The notes under the pieces were generated by a model. The model saw only the letters and a program-made list of their open reading frames with translations, had not been told where the DNA came from and ran no database searches. The translations under genes and the position numbers were made by a program. A stretch of 64,000 bases of DNA from Jaenimonas drosophilae (Eukaryota; Euglenozoa; Kinetoplastea; Trypanosomatida; Trypanosomatidae), in the NCBI GenBank assembly GCA_030849065.1, contig JASAON010001657.1:1-64000 (forward strand), written 5' to 3'. This document shows positions 11,501-20,491 of this stretch, piece by piece. Position 1 is the stretch's first letter. Every line of letters starts with the position of its first letter.

Positions 11501-14500
11501 GTCTTCATCGCCGCAGGCGACAGTTGAGGGACACAGAAGGTCAGCATCTTTGAGGTGAGGCGAGGAGTGAGTTCGTTTTTGCCACCACCAGGCTCACCGC
11601 AGCAGCAAATGAGCATGGTATGAACAATCTCCTTGAAGAAGAGCTTCTTGCGGTCGTAAAATCCTCCCTGAGTGATCATCTGGCGAAGCAGTTCGACTGG
11701 GGGGGCAGCACCGTACTCTTCCAGTTGGGGCACGTTGCAATCATCAATGACGGCGATCATGATCTTCTTACCAGGCGGGGGGCCAAGTTCCTTGTCGCCC
11801 TTGCGCTTTGTCAGCTTACTCTCGATTGTTTCCTGTAGGCTGTTCGAAGAGGTCTGGGCGCTAAGGGTGTAGCTGAAGGTAACGTACTCGCTGCCCGCGT
11901 CCTCCGTCTTGAGGGCGGAGAGAAGGAAGTTGTTCACCGTGGAGGACTTTGCAGTACCCGTCAAACCGTTGAGGAGGATGTGGTGAGAAACGGTGGTGGC
12001 GGTGTGTAGAAGGTAGTTGAGGATGACTGTGTGCTCGGTCGGAACGACCAAGTCAAAGAATGGCAGACTGGGGTCGTAGTGGAATGCGGGAACCAGCTCT
12101 GACCAGCGGCGCCAATCACAAGTGTTCTGGTCGACGCAGTAGTCAAAGACGTTGGTTGCCTCGGGGTCAGTTGGGAAGTAGAGGGAGACACCATGCACCA
12201 ACTCAAGCATCTTGGTAGAGAACCGCTCGCGGAATCCATCGGCAAGATTTCCTCCAACACCCCATGCACAGCTCTGGACGAACAGCGCGTCGAAGACGGT
12301 ATCGCCCAAGAGCAGTGTTGCGGAGCGCGTGGTGATCGAGCTGCTGCGGCGGTTGGCACCACCAGCCGGCTTAGTTTTCTTCTCCTTGTTCTTTTCATCC
12401 TCTTCCAACAAACGCAGTACATCCATAATGGATGCCTTCATGATGTAGAATAAGTTCAGAGCCAGCTGTGTGTTGACGGTTTTGATGTACTCGCGGCAGC
12501 GGTCACGAACAAACCGCAGAAGGTCCGGTAGGAGAAATGTGCACAACTCCATAAAGCGATCATGCTTCCAAGCAACCCCGAGCTCTGCAGCCGCGGCCAG
12601 GGAGAGAGTGCGGAGCACGGGACTCCATCCATCCTCCAAAGTTTCCTCATCCACGTAGACCATACCGCAACGAGACACTGTAGCTGGAGAAGCTACGCGG
12701 AGATCCTGTACTTCAAAGAGCAGTGAAATAGTTTCTGGAATGCGGATGCGCTCACCATTGACAAGACACAACATCTTACTATCATCAAGCACCGTGTTAA
12801 GGTTCTCAATCCAAATGGCATCAACGGGACCATCAAAGATAACCCAGTGTCGGAAATGTTTGTGAATGCCCGAAGCCTCCTTCACCAGTTCACGAACGAT
12901 GAAGGAAAAGATGCCATCCTGCCATTCACGAGTCAGTGGGTTCACATCGCCGTAGAGTTCCGTCATTGTGATGGACTTTGGGTTGCACATAGCTAGCATT
13001 GTCGGCGTGAAATAGGAAAGGTAGCGTGCCCCAAGGTGTTCCAGCTGGCTGGTACGTTGGTGAAGGTTAGTTAAAGCCTCGCCCAGCGTGGCCCGCACAG
13101 TGGACTTTCCGGTCATTGTGTGGCCCACCAGCATCAGACCGTGACGCGTAGTGATGGTATCAAACAGCTGCTGGCACTTCACAATCATCCCCTTGGTCGG
13201 TTGAAGCTTGTTCTTCTGCAGCACCTTTTTGCTCTCATCACCAATGACAATATTGACAGAGCCCTCTTGCACTTCGTCAACATCTGGGAAGAAATCTTGA
13301 ATAAGCGCCAAAAATAGGCGAGTATCATCGGTTAGGAACTTGGGCAAGTTCGCGTCTCGGATGGCCTTCACGAGGAGAAGTTCTTCATCAGTATCGGGCT
13401 CCGCCCGCTTCAAGCGGCCCGCCAGTACAAGAATAGACTTCACGGCACGCATACCAAAGTCATAGTGATCTTGCTTGGAAAGCTGCTGAGAAGCTAAACT
13501 ATAGAGGCGAATCATCTTCTTTGCAAGGTTTCCAGCGCTTGTGTATCCCTCTGAGTAGAACATAATTTCTGCAATTAGTGCGTAGTTCGGAATCATCATG
13601 CAAATTGGACGGAAAAGTGCCTTCAAGTTATCGGGAAGCTCCGTACGACCGGCATAGCCGGGATTCATCGTGATGAACACACCAAAATTTGGGTGCAGCT
13701 TGATCCGATGACCCTCAAAGGACATGGACACTTGCTTGTTGGCAATTGCAGTGGTAATGTCAAGCATTTGTTGCGCGACCACGGAGAGCACTTCGAGTTC
13801 AATACGATTAAACTCATCAAAGCAAGCCCAGGCACCACCCTGAGCAAGACCGGCAAACATTTGGCTCATCATCTTATAGTTGAGGCCATCCGAGCAGTTG
13901 AAGACAACGACTTGTCGCGCAAGAGCTTTACCCAAATCCTTTACCGATTCCGTTTTTCCCGTACCAGCTGGTCCTTGTGGAGCGGCTCCTTTCTGCATGT
14001 GCAACGCAGCAGTACAAGTCAAGAACGCACGCTCGGTCAAAGGCGTAATCACAAGACGAGGTTGATTTCCAAGGTACTCATAACCATAGGAAAGCTGAGC
14101 GGCTCCATGTCGGATTACGCAATCCTTAATGGTACTATCTGCATGTGGCTCCATCCAGTAGTATCGTAGCTGCTTCTGCCAGTCAAAGTCAACAATGAAG
14201 GAGCACCCGGTTTCGGCAAGTTGAGTGCAAATATCTCGGCAATGTACATCAACCACAATGAGGTTTGAAACAACTTGACGCTCCAGTGCTGAGAGGCTCT
14301 TCTTCACAAGCGCAACTGTTGCAAGGAGTTGCTGTTGGTACCATTCCAAGTACCCAGGCCAAGCTGCAACGTCTCCGGAGCCTGCATTTGCAATAACGTT
14401 CTCAACATCTCCAGTCCACACAATTTGGTCAGCTGTTGCAACGCATTGAGCAGCGTGCTCAAAAATCCACTCGTTACGCTTTTCGTGGGTATACGCAGCC

Positions 14501-17500
14501 ACACATGTTGACAGGGCATCATACAGCGTTTCTCGCATCGCGCGCTCCACATCATTCAGCCAGCTCTCAACATTTCCCATAATTTTTACAGGATTAGAGA
14601 ACGTGACTACTTCGCCCTCAGAACTCTTCATGCAAGTAATGGTCTTGGCATCTGCAAATACCAGCTCTTTGATATTGTCGAAACATTTTTGAAGGTGAGG
14701 TTGAACTGCCAGCGGATTTCGGGAGTCGGAGAGAATCGAAAGAAGCTCGTCGTTGGAAAGGAAATAGAATCGTGGGAAAGCAACACGCTTGGTTTCCAAA
14801 TATTCGTCCAACTTCTTCTGAATGCAATCTAGTTGATACGTGCACTTCTCCAGCTTTTTGAGTGCGTCGCCTTCGAGACACAGAGCTGCAACGTGCGGGT
14901 CGGTGGTACACTTCTTCATCAATGCAGAGAAGAATCTGTCAGCTGCTGAGAACAACAGAGATTCATCGGGGAGTTGGCGCTTGATATCATCGCTGGAGAA
15001 AATGAACTCTAAATACATCCACGCCTTCTGAACGGAAACCCATTCATTGATGACAGCACGGATAACGGACAGCTTTTTCTCCCAATCTTCGACTTGCGCT
15101 TGAACTGCGGACAAAAACTTCGATGCGAGACACGTTTGTACGGTTACCTGCTGCTCCTCCAGCTCCTCAAGGATTTCATCCGCACCATCAATAACAAATG
15201 AGTTCGCGCGTCCGGCATACGGGGCAATTTCAAAGAGGCGATCCTGCCAGTATGTCTCAATTTTCGAGATGTGCTGCTCAAGCTCAAAAACGCCAACTGC
15301 ATTGGAGACAATTCCTGTAATTTCCTCTTCGTGGCCCTCAAGAAGGCCAATCGAAGCTAACGTACGCAATGTTCGGCCAGCAGCAGTAACAGGAGTAATC
15401 TTGGTAATTGCGAAAATGTCACACCAGTGATCCTCTTTGAGAGCTCGGTTGCACAGTTCGACATACATGGGTACCTTCGTTTTCTCCTCGCTCAAATACT
15501 CCACCATTGAGTCGGCTGCATCACCAGGAACAATTTTTGACATTTTGAACGCCCTCTGAAACAGGGAAATGATGGTGTCCTTCACATCCTGTCCGTTGAG
15601 ATCGCCGACAGGAGTCTTTCGTAGTGTATCCTTCAATGTTTCGGTCTCCTCGTACGTTCGCCAGAGTTCCAGATACTTCTTGAGTTCATCATCCGTTATG
15701 CCAATCTCCATCCAGTTCAATGATTCCATTCCTAAAACCTCAACATATTCATCCAAGCGTCGGGAGTCTTGTCGTCGGCGATTTAAGCTCTCCTGAACCT
15801 TTTCGAGGCGCTTCAGAACAGGGACACCTTCATTTGATTTCAGCACGCCAAACGAGCTTTGGAGGCGCTTTGCCATCTCCTGAAGTGTACTCACTACCTT
15901 TGCATGCTCCTGGCGGACGCGATCTTGCACCTTACTCAAGTTGACGTCATGATAGTGCTTCGCGTCATTCAGCACGGTCAAAAATGGGTCACGGAGAGTT
16001 GAGTTCAGTTCTGGTTCCCCGGCCTGTTCATCCGACTTGAGTTTTTCGTACAGCTCGGACTCGAGATGGCACAAATTTTGAAGATCCGAAACATTATTTG
16101 CAAACGGGTCATATGCTTCCTCGGCCTCACGCACACCCAGTAGCCATGTGATGTACTCTTCCAACGACCCATCTGTAAACGCAAGTCTGTCGAGCCATTT
16201 GTCCACTTCCTCCTTGAGGGTCGCATACTGAGAAGCAGTGAGTGTCTTCAAAGAAGTAGTAATCTGTACGATGACACTTTCCAACTTTTCAGTGAGCGCT
16301 GAAATCGTACTGTCACAAGTAACGAGAACGGTACCGAAGTTGCGGCCGGAAAGCTTCTTCACATCACTCTGGAGCTTCAGGGCTTTGGTAATGTAAGAGC
16401 GAATTTCAGCTTCACTAATGCTCCCAATGAGTGACTTACCGGAGTTCAAAATTCCAGTCCACTCAAGATACACCTTGTCCCATTCAATAATGAAGCTTGC
16501 AGCATTAAGAAAAGGTTCGTACATCCCAAGTTTCTTTGATGCCTCATCGTAGTCCTCCTCCAGTTTTGTCATCACAGATTCAATGTATTTGTTAAGAAGA
16601 ACGTCAGCTGAAAGCATGTTCTTCGCCGACAAAGTTTGAATCTCAGCCATCTGCTTCTGCAGCTCAGTTGAGCTAGCACTCGTTGGAATATTTGCAAGTG
16701 ACAATATAGTGTTGTTCATCACCGTCTTTGCAAGTTCCAGAACATGCTCCCGAAGTGGAAGAAGCGAAAGCCTCCCTCGATCCACAACGCAATTGACGCG
16801 GAATAGCCAGACAGAATTTTTCTGGCCTTCCTTCACGGTCTTTCCAAGCTCAAAAAATGATCGGCATACTTGCTTGAAAATTGCTTCGATTTGCATGTGA
16901 TGTGCAAGGCGTACAAGAACACCAATGTTGCCATAAGTGACAATAATTTTCTTGCGTTCCCTTTCCTTTTCGTGCTGTTCAGCTGCAGCAATTTCCTTGT
17001 TCACAGATCCAATAACTCCCTTCTGCCCTTCGAGTTTCGGCATTGACGAAAGCTCCTTCTCAATGCTTGCTGCTTTGTTCACCACAGACGACAGAATGTA
17101 CACAAGCACATTAGCAATGTACTTCTTCAAATCCCTCGCGTGGTTGTTCTGTATCGTCAGAAAGTGCTCTGAAGTGTAGCCCCCCTCGACCTTCTTGTCA
17201 GCGTAAATGGATAGGGAGTAAATCGGAAAAGAGCGACTAGGCTGGTTCCGATTATGTGGATCGTTGAACTTCCACTGAAGATCAAATGAGTTCTTCGAAA
17301 TGGCGAGGGCCTCGGTGCTAAACGTTGGATTCGCAAGAAGCAGTTGCTTTCCAAGAAGAGCACGATTCCTTTTCAGCTTATCCTGTCGGTACGCGTCAAC
17401 CCATCGAATGAAAATTTTCGCCTTCAGGTACGTTCGGAAAAAGGTGAGCTGTCGGATCTTGCTGTACAAGGCCGCTTCTCGAAGCCAAACTTGTACAGTT

Positions 17501-17772
17501 CCAATGGTTTCAAAAATTGACCTCATCCGATTGACATGAGTGATGTGCTTCTTTGTGACAATGTAGTAATTGTTCGGTCTGTCATCTTTCGGAATTGCTC
17601 GCACATGGTACGGCTGAAAATCAAGCCCATCGTCAACTTTCGCAAAGAACACATGGCTAATGGGTGGGAAAGGTTTCCCTTGAGAGCGAAGGTCTTCCAG
17701 CAAGGAGAAGAAATTTGCAGCATCCTCCACGGTGTTCAGTGGAATGTGCAAAATATCTTTGTCAAGCTCCAT
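5518..17772 (-). CDS. Axonemal dynein heavy chain, single-headed inner-arm type
   Basis: One uninterrupted frame of 4084 residues, the size of DNAH1/3/6/7/12-type inner-arm chains and shorter than outer-arm or cytoplasmic chains. The N-terminal tail and linker occupy about 1-1230. P-loops are GPAGTGKTES (AAA1, near 1265, with Walker B CFDEFNR), GHTMTGKST (AAA2, near 1550), GLTGTAKSS (AAA3, near 1934) and GVGGSGRTS (AAA4, near 2292). Two coiled-coil arms of the stalk, about 2550-2615 and 2757-2838, flank the microtubule-binding tip. AAA5, AAA6 and the C-terminal domain follow, ending with the family-typical WTLRGVAGL. AAA1 is intact, so ATP-driven motility is expected. The product should drive flagellar bending from an inner arm; the exact subtype cannot be decided by eye. 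The ATG at 17772 lies just after two minus-strand AG acceptors. It is the first gene left of the strand-switch region. Confidence 0.95.
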   Translation of the reverse strand: MELDKDILHIPLNTVEDAANFFSLLEDLRSQGKPFPPISHVFFAKVDDGLDFQPYHVRAIPKDDRPNNYYIVTKKHITHVNRMRSIFETIGTVQVWLREAALYSKIRQLTFFRTYLKAKIFIRWVDAYRQDKLKRNRALLGKQLLLANPTFSTEALAISKNSFDLQWKFNDPHNRNQPSRSFPIYSLSIYADKKVEGGYTSEHFLTIQNNHARDLKKYIANVLVYILSSVVNKAASIEKELSSMPKLEGQKGVIGSVNKEIAAAEQHEKERERKKIIVTYGNIGVLVRLAHHMQIEAIFKQVCRSFFELGKTVKEGQKNSVWLFRVNCVVDRGRLSLLPLREHVLELAKTVMNNTILSLANIPTSASSTELQKQMAEIQTLSAKNMLSADVLLNKYIESVMTKLEEDYDEASKKLGMYEPFLNAASFIIEWDKVYLEWTGILNSGKSLIGSISEAEIRSYITKALKLQSDVKKLSGRNFGTVLVTCDSTISALTEKLESVIVQITTSLKTLTASQYATLKEEVDKWLDRLAFTDGSLEEYITWLLGVREAEEAYDPFANNVSDLQNLCHLESELYEKLKSDEQAGEPELNSTLRDPFLTVLNDAKHYHDVNLSKVQDRVRQEHAKVVSTLQEMAKRLQSSFGVLKSNEGVPVLKRLEKVQESLNRRRQDSRRLDEYVEVLGMESLNWMEIGITDDELKKYLELWRTYEETETLKDTLRKTPVGDLNGQDVKDTIISLFQRAFKMSKIVPGDAADSMVEYLSEEKTKVPMYVELCNRALKEDHWCDIFAITKITPVTAAGRTLRTLASIGLLEGHEEEITGIVSNAVGVFELEQHISKIETYWQDRLFEIAPYAGRANSFVIDGADEILEELEEQQVTVQTCLASKFLSAVQAQVEDWEKKLSVIRAVINEWVSVQKAWMYLEFIFSSDDIKRQLPDESLLFSAADRFFSALMKKCTTDPHVAALCLEGDALKKLEKCTYQLDCIQKKLDEYLETKRVAFPRFYFLSNDELLSILSDSRNPLAVQPHLQKCFDNIKELVFADAKTITCMKSSEGEVVTFSNPVKIMGNVESWLNDVERAMRETLYDALSTCVAAYTHEKRNEWIFEHAAQCVATADQIVWTGDVENVIANAGSGDVAAWPGYLEWYQQQLLATVALVKKSLSALERQVVSNLIVVDVHCRDICTQLAETGCSFIVDFDWQKQLRYYWMEPHADSTIKDCVIRHGAAQLSYGYEYLGNQPRLVITPLTERAFLTCTAALHMQKGAAPQGPAGTGKTESVKDLGKALARQVVVFNCSDGLNYKMMSQMFAGLAQGGAWACFDEFNRIELEVLSVVAQQMLDITTAIANKQVSMSFEGHRIKLHPNFGVFITMNPGYAGRTELPDNLKALFRPICMMIPNYALIAEIMFYSEGYTSAGNLAKKMIRLYSLASQQLSKQDHYDFGMRAVKSILVLAGRLKRAEPDTDEELLLVKAIRDANLPKFLTDDTRLFLALIQDFFPDVDEVQEGSVNIVIGDESKKVLQKNKLQPTKGMIVKCQQLFDTITTRHGLMLVGHTMTGKSTVRATLGEALTNLHQRTSQLEHLGARYLSYFTPTMLAMCNPKSITMTELYGDVNPLTREWQDGIFSFIVRELVKEASGIHKHFRHWVIFDGPVDAIWIENLNTVLDDSKMLCLVNGERIRIPETISLLFEVQDLRVASPATVSRCGMVYVDEETLEDGWSPVLRTLSLAAAAELGVAWKHDRFMELCTFLLPDLLRFVRDRCREYIKTVNTQLALNLFYIMKASIMDVLRLLEEDEKNKEKKTKPAGGANRRSSSITTRSATLLLGDTVFDALFVQSCAWGVGGNLADGFRERFSTKMLELVHGVSLYFPTDPEATNVFDYCVDQNTCDWRRWSELVPAFHYDPSLPFFDLVVPTEHTVILNYLLHTATTVSHHILLNGLTGTAKSSTVNNFLLSALKTEDAGSEYVTFSYTLSAQTSSNSLQETIESKLTKRKGDKELGPPPGKKIMIAVIDDCNVPQLEEYGAAPPVELLRQMITQGGFYDRKKLFFKEIVHTMLICCCGEPGGGKNELTPRLTSKMLTFCVPQLSPAAMKTIYVAILKSFFEARSFSEEIVNLAGAAVDSTLEAYQRIAVECLPTPEKTHCTFNLRDVSKVIQGVLQVKPANCEEQTQLIRLWSHEASRVFHDRLVDDSDRGWWWRCCSEIIHKNFSNADSITEAALRTIMYGNWGGNTNREYQEIEPGPHTQDVVYQCLAEYNMQSTTNMDLVLFTEAVQHLSRICRIINQPRGHALLVGVGGSGRTSLCRLAASMMTMDLQSVNIVRGYGIEDFRDEMRKALLDSGARGKEVVFQLSDPQIVCTEMLEDINNVLNIGEVPGMMRLEELEVILRYCREPCLNAGRPETRSSIYQYFVARCRERMHIALCMSPMSGSFRERLRMFPALVNCTTIDWFTEWPEDALHAVAQAILKAGPKNNGKTSKKKEEKTPEETPDPQTISSLSGLMVHVHRSVKKASKELYEQQHRRNHTTPTSYLAALELYQVMLQDLRKQIDANARRYRVGLEKLDGANSTIAVLKKQISDMQPALNAAAQQAEDQKKTVQREQKEADILKEEQSKEEVVAQGLMDEAEGIRVECEEGLAEAMPALQAAEAALETLSAKDIQEIKTFTTPPTNVEKTMNAVLILLKEKEGWANAKNCLGKMDFITRLTQYPRDEMSMAIIRKVAVFVNDPTFVPDVIEKTSVPCRSMCMWVHAMHKYYFVAKEVAPKKERLQEAEGKVAAARANLQTKQEALQRVLDKIHALQVAAREAQDRADGLNRQIEVAVARLNRADQLTSGLASERLRWEDSLRSLDEQRARVVGTAAMGAGCVAYLGPFPTAFREELVMQWRDKCTSLEIPFDSSFALEKMMPDSTVQQWALQSLPRDTFSTQNATILHRSARWCYMIDPQGQANAFIRKKESGAGSNLLVLKLTDDNFMRSIENAVQVGQSVLLESVGETLDAALDPILLKQVRRTGGRNVVLLGDKEVTYDDKFKLFITTKLSNPVLTPELQVKLTVLNFTVTREGLEEQLLADIVGSERAALQQSSDRCIVSIAANREEIRALEEQVLRMLNEATGDVLDNIELINALQTSKATSEKIAKELALVEETNAMISQTREKYRPLATRGSLIYGVIADLAKVDPMYEYSLQFFKGLVVSVLESTQKHPLDKDNTLETSSIIEQSFIMASGGVVEDEEENEDLSDEAVEARVLMLMEEVTWASYRVVCRGLFERHKLLFSFLLATTVMKSQGEIAEDEWSLFLRGGVGRSLPSEFMEESRRPAYMNTVMWADFGALCSTRAFSSIRKDFFGDQGKWSVWFTQVYGEDVLAQMPAIINELNLWHQVMLLKSIRPEKLHAMVKILVKSFLGERYTRAPAFSISEAFADSTKLTPIIFVLSPGTDPTTLFCSFADEQGFTDRKYMLSLGQDQGPRAQKMIEDGRREGCWVYLQNCHVYASWMPKLQQLVEAINPVETHEDFRLWLTSSPSPSFPAAVLQAGMKLTREPPLGLKGKVRDTLSIAPVMEAWGTVAGNNSRAEEVMVVDDDDELMSEDDEGEGGIIAESPQTSVTKTARWKRLVFTLAIFHGVIMERRQFCPLGWNQPYEWGGADFAAGLCTITTALSRFREDEPTPWAELSFMLGTIDYGGRVTDMWDTRCLEVMAKQFFSEDVCQSTSDRNALGFIPALPESCSYEDLMSIVESEITDNISPQTFGLHGNASISVDRKHSAGLVSALVSISAGGGSGTSGSADAGSGDAEDNPIMHLAKSLLDRVPSVLPRYQPVVAMEGVDTSNATVVVLPADAPLHTLLSHEVDLYNRLITTMSANLKELIRAIRGEVVMTAKTERMATRLAFNQVPDPWNSVGYLSLKPLGSYFDDFLHRIAFIDRWRKEGAPPSFWLPGLFFPQGFITAILQARSRALHVPIDSLHFRYKALTPAESEAAMSQRTAGLVGAYVHGIYLEGCGWDEEACGLVESRPGALTVELPVLHFEPVPADVADHYAVTYDCPLYKVSSRAGTLSTTGVSTNYIVTLVIPSLHQVPGDHWTLRGVAGLCSLDV

Positions 17773-18885
17773 CTAAACAAAAAAAAAGATTAACTACACC
17801 AGAAATAAGAATGGATCAAAAGATGGAAAAATGATGGAAGGGTCTAACCTACTTCATGCCGCTGTCACGTTCGCTTCTCTTACACTGATGTTCTTTCACG
17901 GCTAATTAATGGCTTAATATGCGAATCGCAGCACCTCTTGGATCCACAAACGAGCTAACATCCTCTACCCCTTTAGGTAGTAGCATGGAAACATAGCGGA
18001 GCGCACTGCGTAATGATGGCCTTCTGAAAGTCACAACCAAATCCAGCAGACAACGATTCGTGTATAGCTGGATGGCGCACGTCTGCCGGATATGCAGCGG
18101 AAGAATTACTCACAAGTCCCCATCTTGCAACTACAGGGCCCTCCCCCCCGCATCCTCCACACAACTGAAGGAGTCACCACCCACCCCCGTCGTAAATTCG
18201 GGCGAGGGTGGTTTTTCTGTGCCGCCGGCGCTCATTCGGGTAAAAAAAAAAGAGGCTGGGAGGGTCGAACGGGGGTACGGAGCATCCGGTGAGTTTTCCC
18301 GCGCGGCAACGCGCCACGCCCCCGCCCGGCCCAATCACGGAAAACGCCCCCCCCCCCCCACAAGGACATTCGACCCAATTGGTGAAGATACCCGGGACTT
18401 CACCCGGCACACCGAGGAGCCCCCCCCCCCCCCACGGCAAACGGAAATAAGGGGGCGGGGCGGGGTCACGCCGACCGCCGCCAAAATCACAGCCCGCCGG
18501 CCGCCGAGAAAAGCCCAGCCCCTGCGATAAAAACCCGCCCCCTCCCGGCACACGAACCGGGGTGGCGGCGCCCGCTGCAAGGCGGGGCGGGATTCGCTTG
18601 GTTTTGGGGGTGGGGCTCGAGGGGGGTGGCAACCCCCCCAAAAAAAAAAGCGCCGAAGGATGCCGGGGGCCGAAAGCCCGGCCGGCGAAGGCCCCTCCGC
18701 GAAACCAGCGAAGGCCGCACGCAGCGGCCGCATTATGTTTTTTTTTTGGATGTAATGGGAACCGCGCCGCGGTTTATCAAGCGACACCCCCCCCCCCGCC
18801 CCCCGGCGGGCGTTATTCGCCATTTGGAGGGGGGGCCCGCGCCAACCAGGCCGGGGAAATAAGGAAGAGGGGGAATGCAAGTTGC

Positions 18886-19238
18886 AACAATGGAAAAGGA
18901 TTCTCTGCGCAGCTGCTCGCCGTTTCCCCATCCGCCCCCCGTTTTTATACATTGGCGGCGCTTTGGCAGCGTGTTTTTTTTTTTTTGTTTAAGCACAGGG
19001 GGGGGCAAGGGAATAGTAGCATCGGCTCGTGGGGGCGTGGAAAAAAGTACATGGCGGGGGAGGGGGGGAAAAAAAAAGGAAAACAACCCTTCCGCTTCAT
19101 TGCGTCCCCTATGGGGTTGGCGAAATTAGCTGGGTGGTTTGTGGGCGTGAAAGAGTTTCCCCGCATATAGAGAATAGAGAAAGAACGCACGGAACTGCAG
19201 CACGAGGGAAAGAAGATCACGTGCTTGTTATCTCAGGT
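18886..19238 (+). repeat. Left arm of a long imperfect inverted repeat
   Basis: Segments of this arm match, in reverse complement and in mirrored order, segments of 19456-19814. The pairs are 18886-18929 with 19771-19814, 18952-19005 with 19678-19732, and 19154-19238 with 19456-19531. The best core, 19206-19238 against 19456-19489, differs at only about four positions. All pairs share an axis near 19342-19350. Match quality is moderate elsewhere, with small gaps and homopolymer-length differences. Confidence 0.65.
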
Positions 19239-19455
19239 TTCGTAGCTTCGGAACGGATCCTCGAGAGAATAAAACGAGGTTTTGGGCGTTTTGGCGCGCG
19301 TGCGGGGGTCGGGGAATTTCTTCGGCGCCGCGCCAATCCTCCCCCCCCCCCGGCGCCACAAAATACCCAATCGCGATGAAGCGATTTTGTGTCACGCGCA
19401 TCGCGTGGAGATTGATGAGGGTTTGGAACGATGGAAATGGTTCATTGGTTGCAAT

Positions 19456-19814
19456 ACTTGATATAACAAGCGCTTGATCTTCTTTCCCCAACGCTTCAGC
19501 GCGGTGCACCTTCTCTGGGGGCGGGGAAACTTTTTGGCGCCTGCCCACCACCCCATTTCTTCTCTCCTTAACCCTCCGGCAATGGAAAAGGCAGTTTATC
19601 TTGTTGTCTTTTTTTTTCCCTTTCGGGGTGTCTTTATGCGATGGTGAAACTAATCTCGTGTTGTGCCCCACTTCTTACCCCCCCCCCCAAAAAAAAAAAA
19701 AAAAAATAAAAAAATCCCCACACCGCCGCCAAGGCACCCCAATTTTCGCGCCTGGTAGCGGGTTGGGGTTGGGGAACGGCGAACGGCCATGCGGGGAATC
19801 CCTTTTCCGTTGTT
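19456..19814 (-). repeat. Right arm of the long imperfect inverted repeat
   Basis: Reverse-complement partner of 18886-19238, separated from it by about 217 bases around a C11 run. A further weak match, 18842-18880 with about 19957-19996, is shifted by roughly 150 bases, as if this arm had gained an insert or the other had lost one. Confidence 0.65.
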
Positions 19815-20244
19815 TCGGCCGTTGGGGCTTGCCGGGTGGCTTCGCCCGCTTCCAAAAAGGGGGTTGGGCGGGGCCGCGGCCAAAGGAGCCGGGCGATGTT
19901 GGGGAAATGCGTGTGGAACAGCGGGCGCGATGCGCCGAGCATTACGGCGGAATTATCCCATTCTTCCTCTGCCCTATATCTCTGGCTGGGTTGGCGTGGC
20001 GCTCAATTTTCGTTGTGGGTTTGGGCCCGGGGGGGGGGTGGTTCGGGGCGGCCCCCCCCCCCTCTTTATGCCGCCGTGGGGCCCCCAAAATCCCCGGCTC
20101 GCGCCAAAGCGCCGCCCGCACCCCGCGCGCCCGCGGTTTGATTAAAGGGTATCGATTGTTCGCTCTGCCCCCGCCGGGGGCCGGTTCTTTTCCCGAACGC
20201 GGCCGGGTGGCATAGGCATATTTTGGCCAATCCGTCGGGGGGCG

Positions 20245-20290
20245 TTGGCGGCGTGCGGGGTGTTTTTTTTTTTTTTTGGGGGGGGGGGGG
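20245..20290 (+). repeat. Third copy of a TTGGCGGCG / poly-T / poly-G composite motif
   Basis: TTGGCGGCG, a G-rich spacer, T15 and G13 occur in order here. The same order appears on the plus strand at 18952-19005 and on the minus strand at 19732-19678. A shorter, looser minus-strand version lies near 18634-18657. Confidence 0.5.
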
Positions 20291-20461
20291 TGTTCCCCCA
20301 AGGCCGTTCGGGGGAAGGGGGGGGGGAGGCGCTTCGACTTTTTAACGCGCTGTGAATTCGCTGTGGGGGTTTCGATTCGATTGGCGGGCCTAATTGATAC
20401 GGGCTCAATCCCGCGCGCCTGGACAAAGGCTTGACACTGACATGGATCGTTACCTTCCCCA

Positions 20462-20491
20462 CCTATCCATCCAATCTATTTATTTTTGTAG
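20462..20491 (+). promoter_or_regulatory. Predicted trans-splice acceptor of COQ9
   Basis: A T-rich tract ending TTTTTGTAG puts the AG at 20490-20491, eleven bases before the ATG at 20502. This supports that ATG over the upstream in-frame codons. Confidence 0.6.

Noticed and set aside
19206..19489. Similar short peptides (GKEDHVLVIS and GKEDQALVIS) on opposite strands, suggesting a duplicated gene
   Set aside because: They are explained by the DNA inverted repeat; the frames do not extend into a credible protein.
18060..20301. Many overlapping Pro/Gly/Arg-rich open frames on both strands in the strand-switch region
   Set aside because: They exist because the GC-rich, homopolymer-rich sequence lacks stop codons; frames overlap in all phases, contain homopolymeric residues and match no domain.
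20365..20390. TTTCGATTCG stretch resembling a tRNA B box
   Set aside because: No acceptor stem, anticodon arm or A box could be drawn around it.
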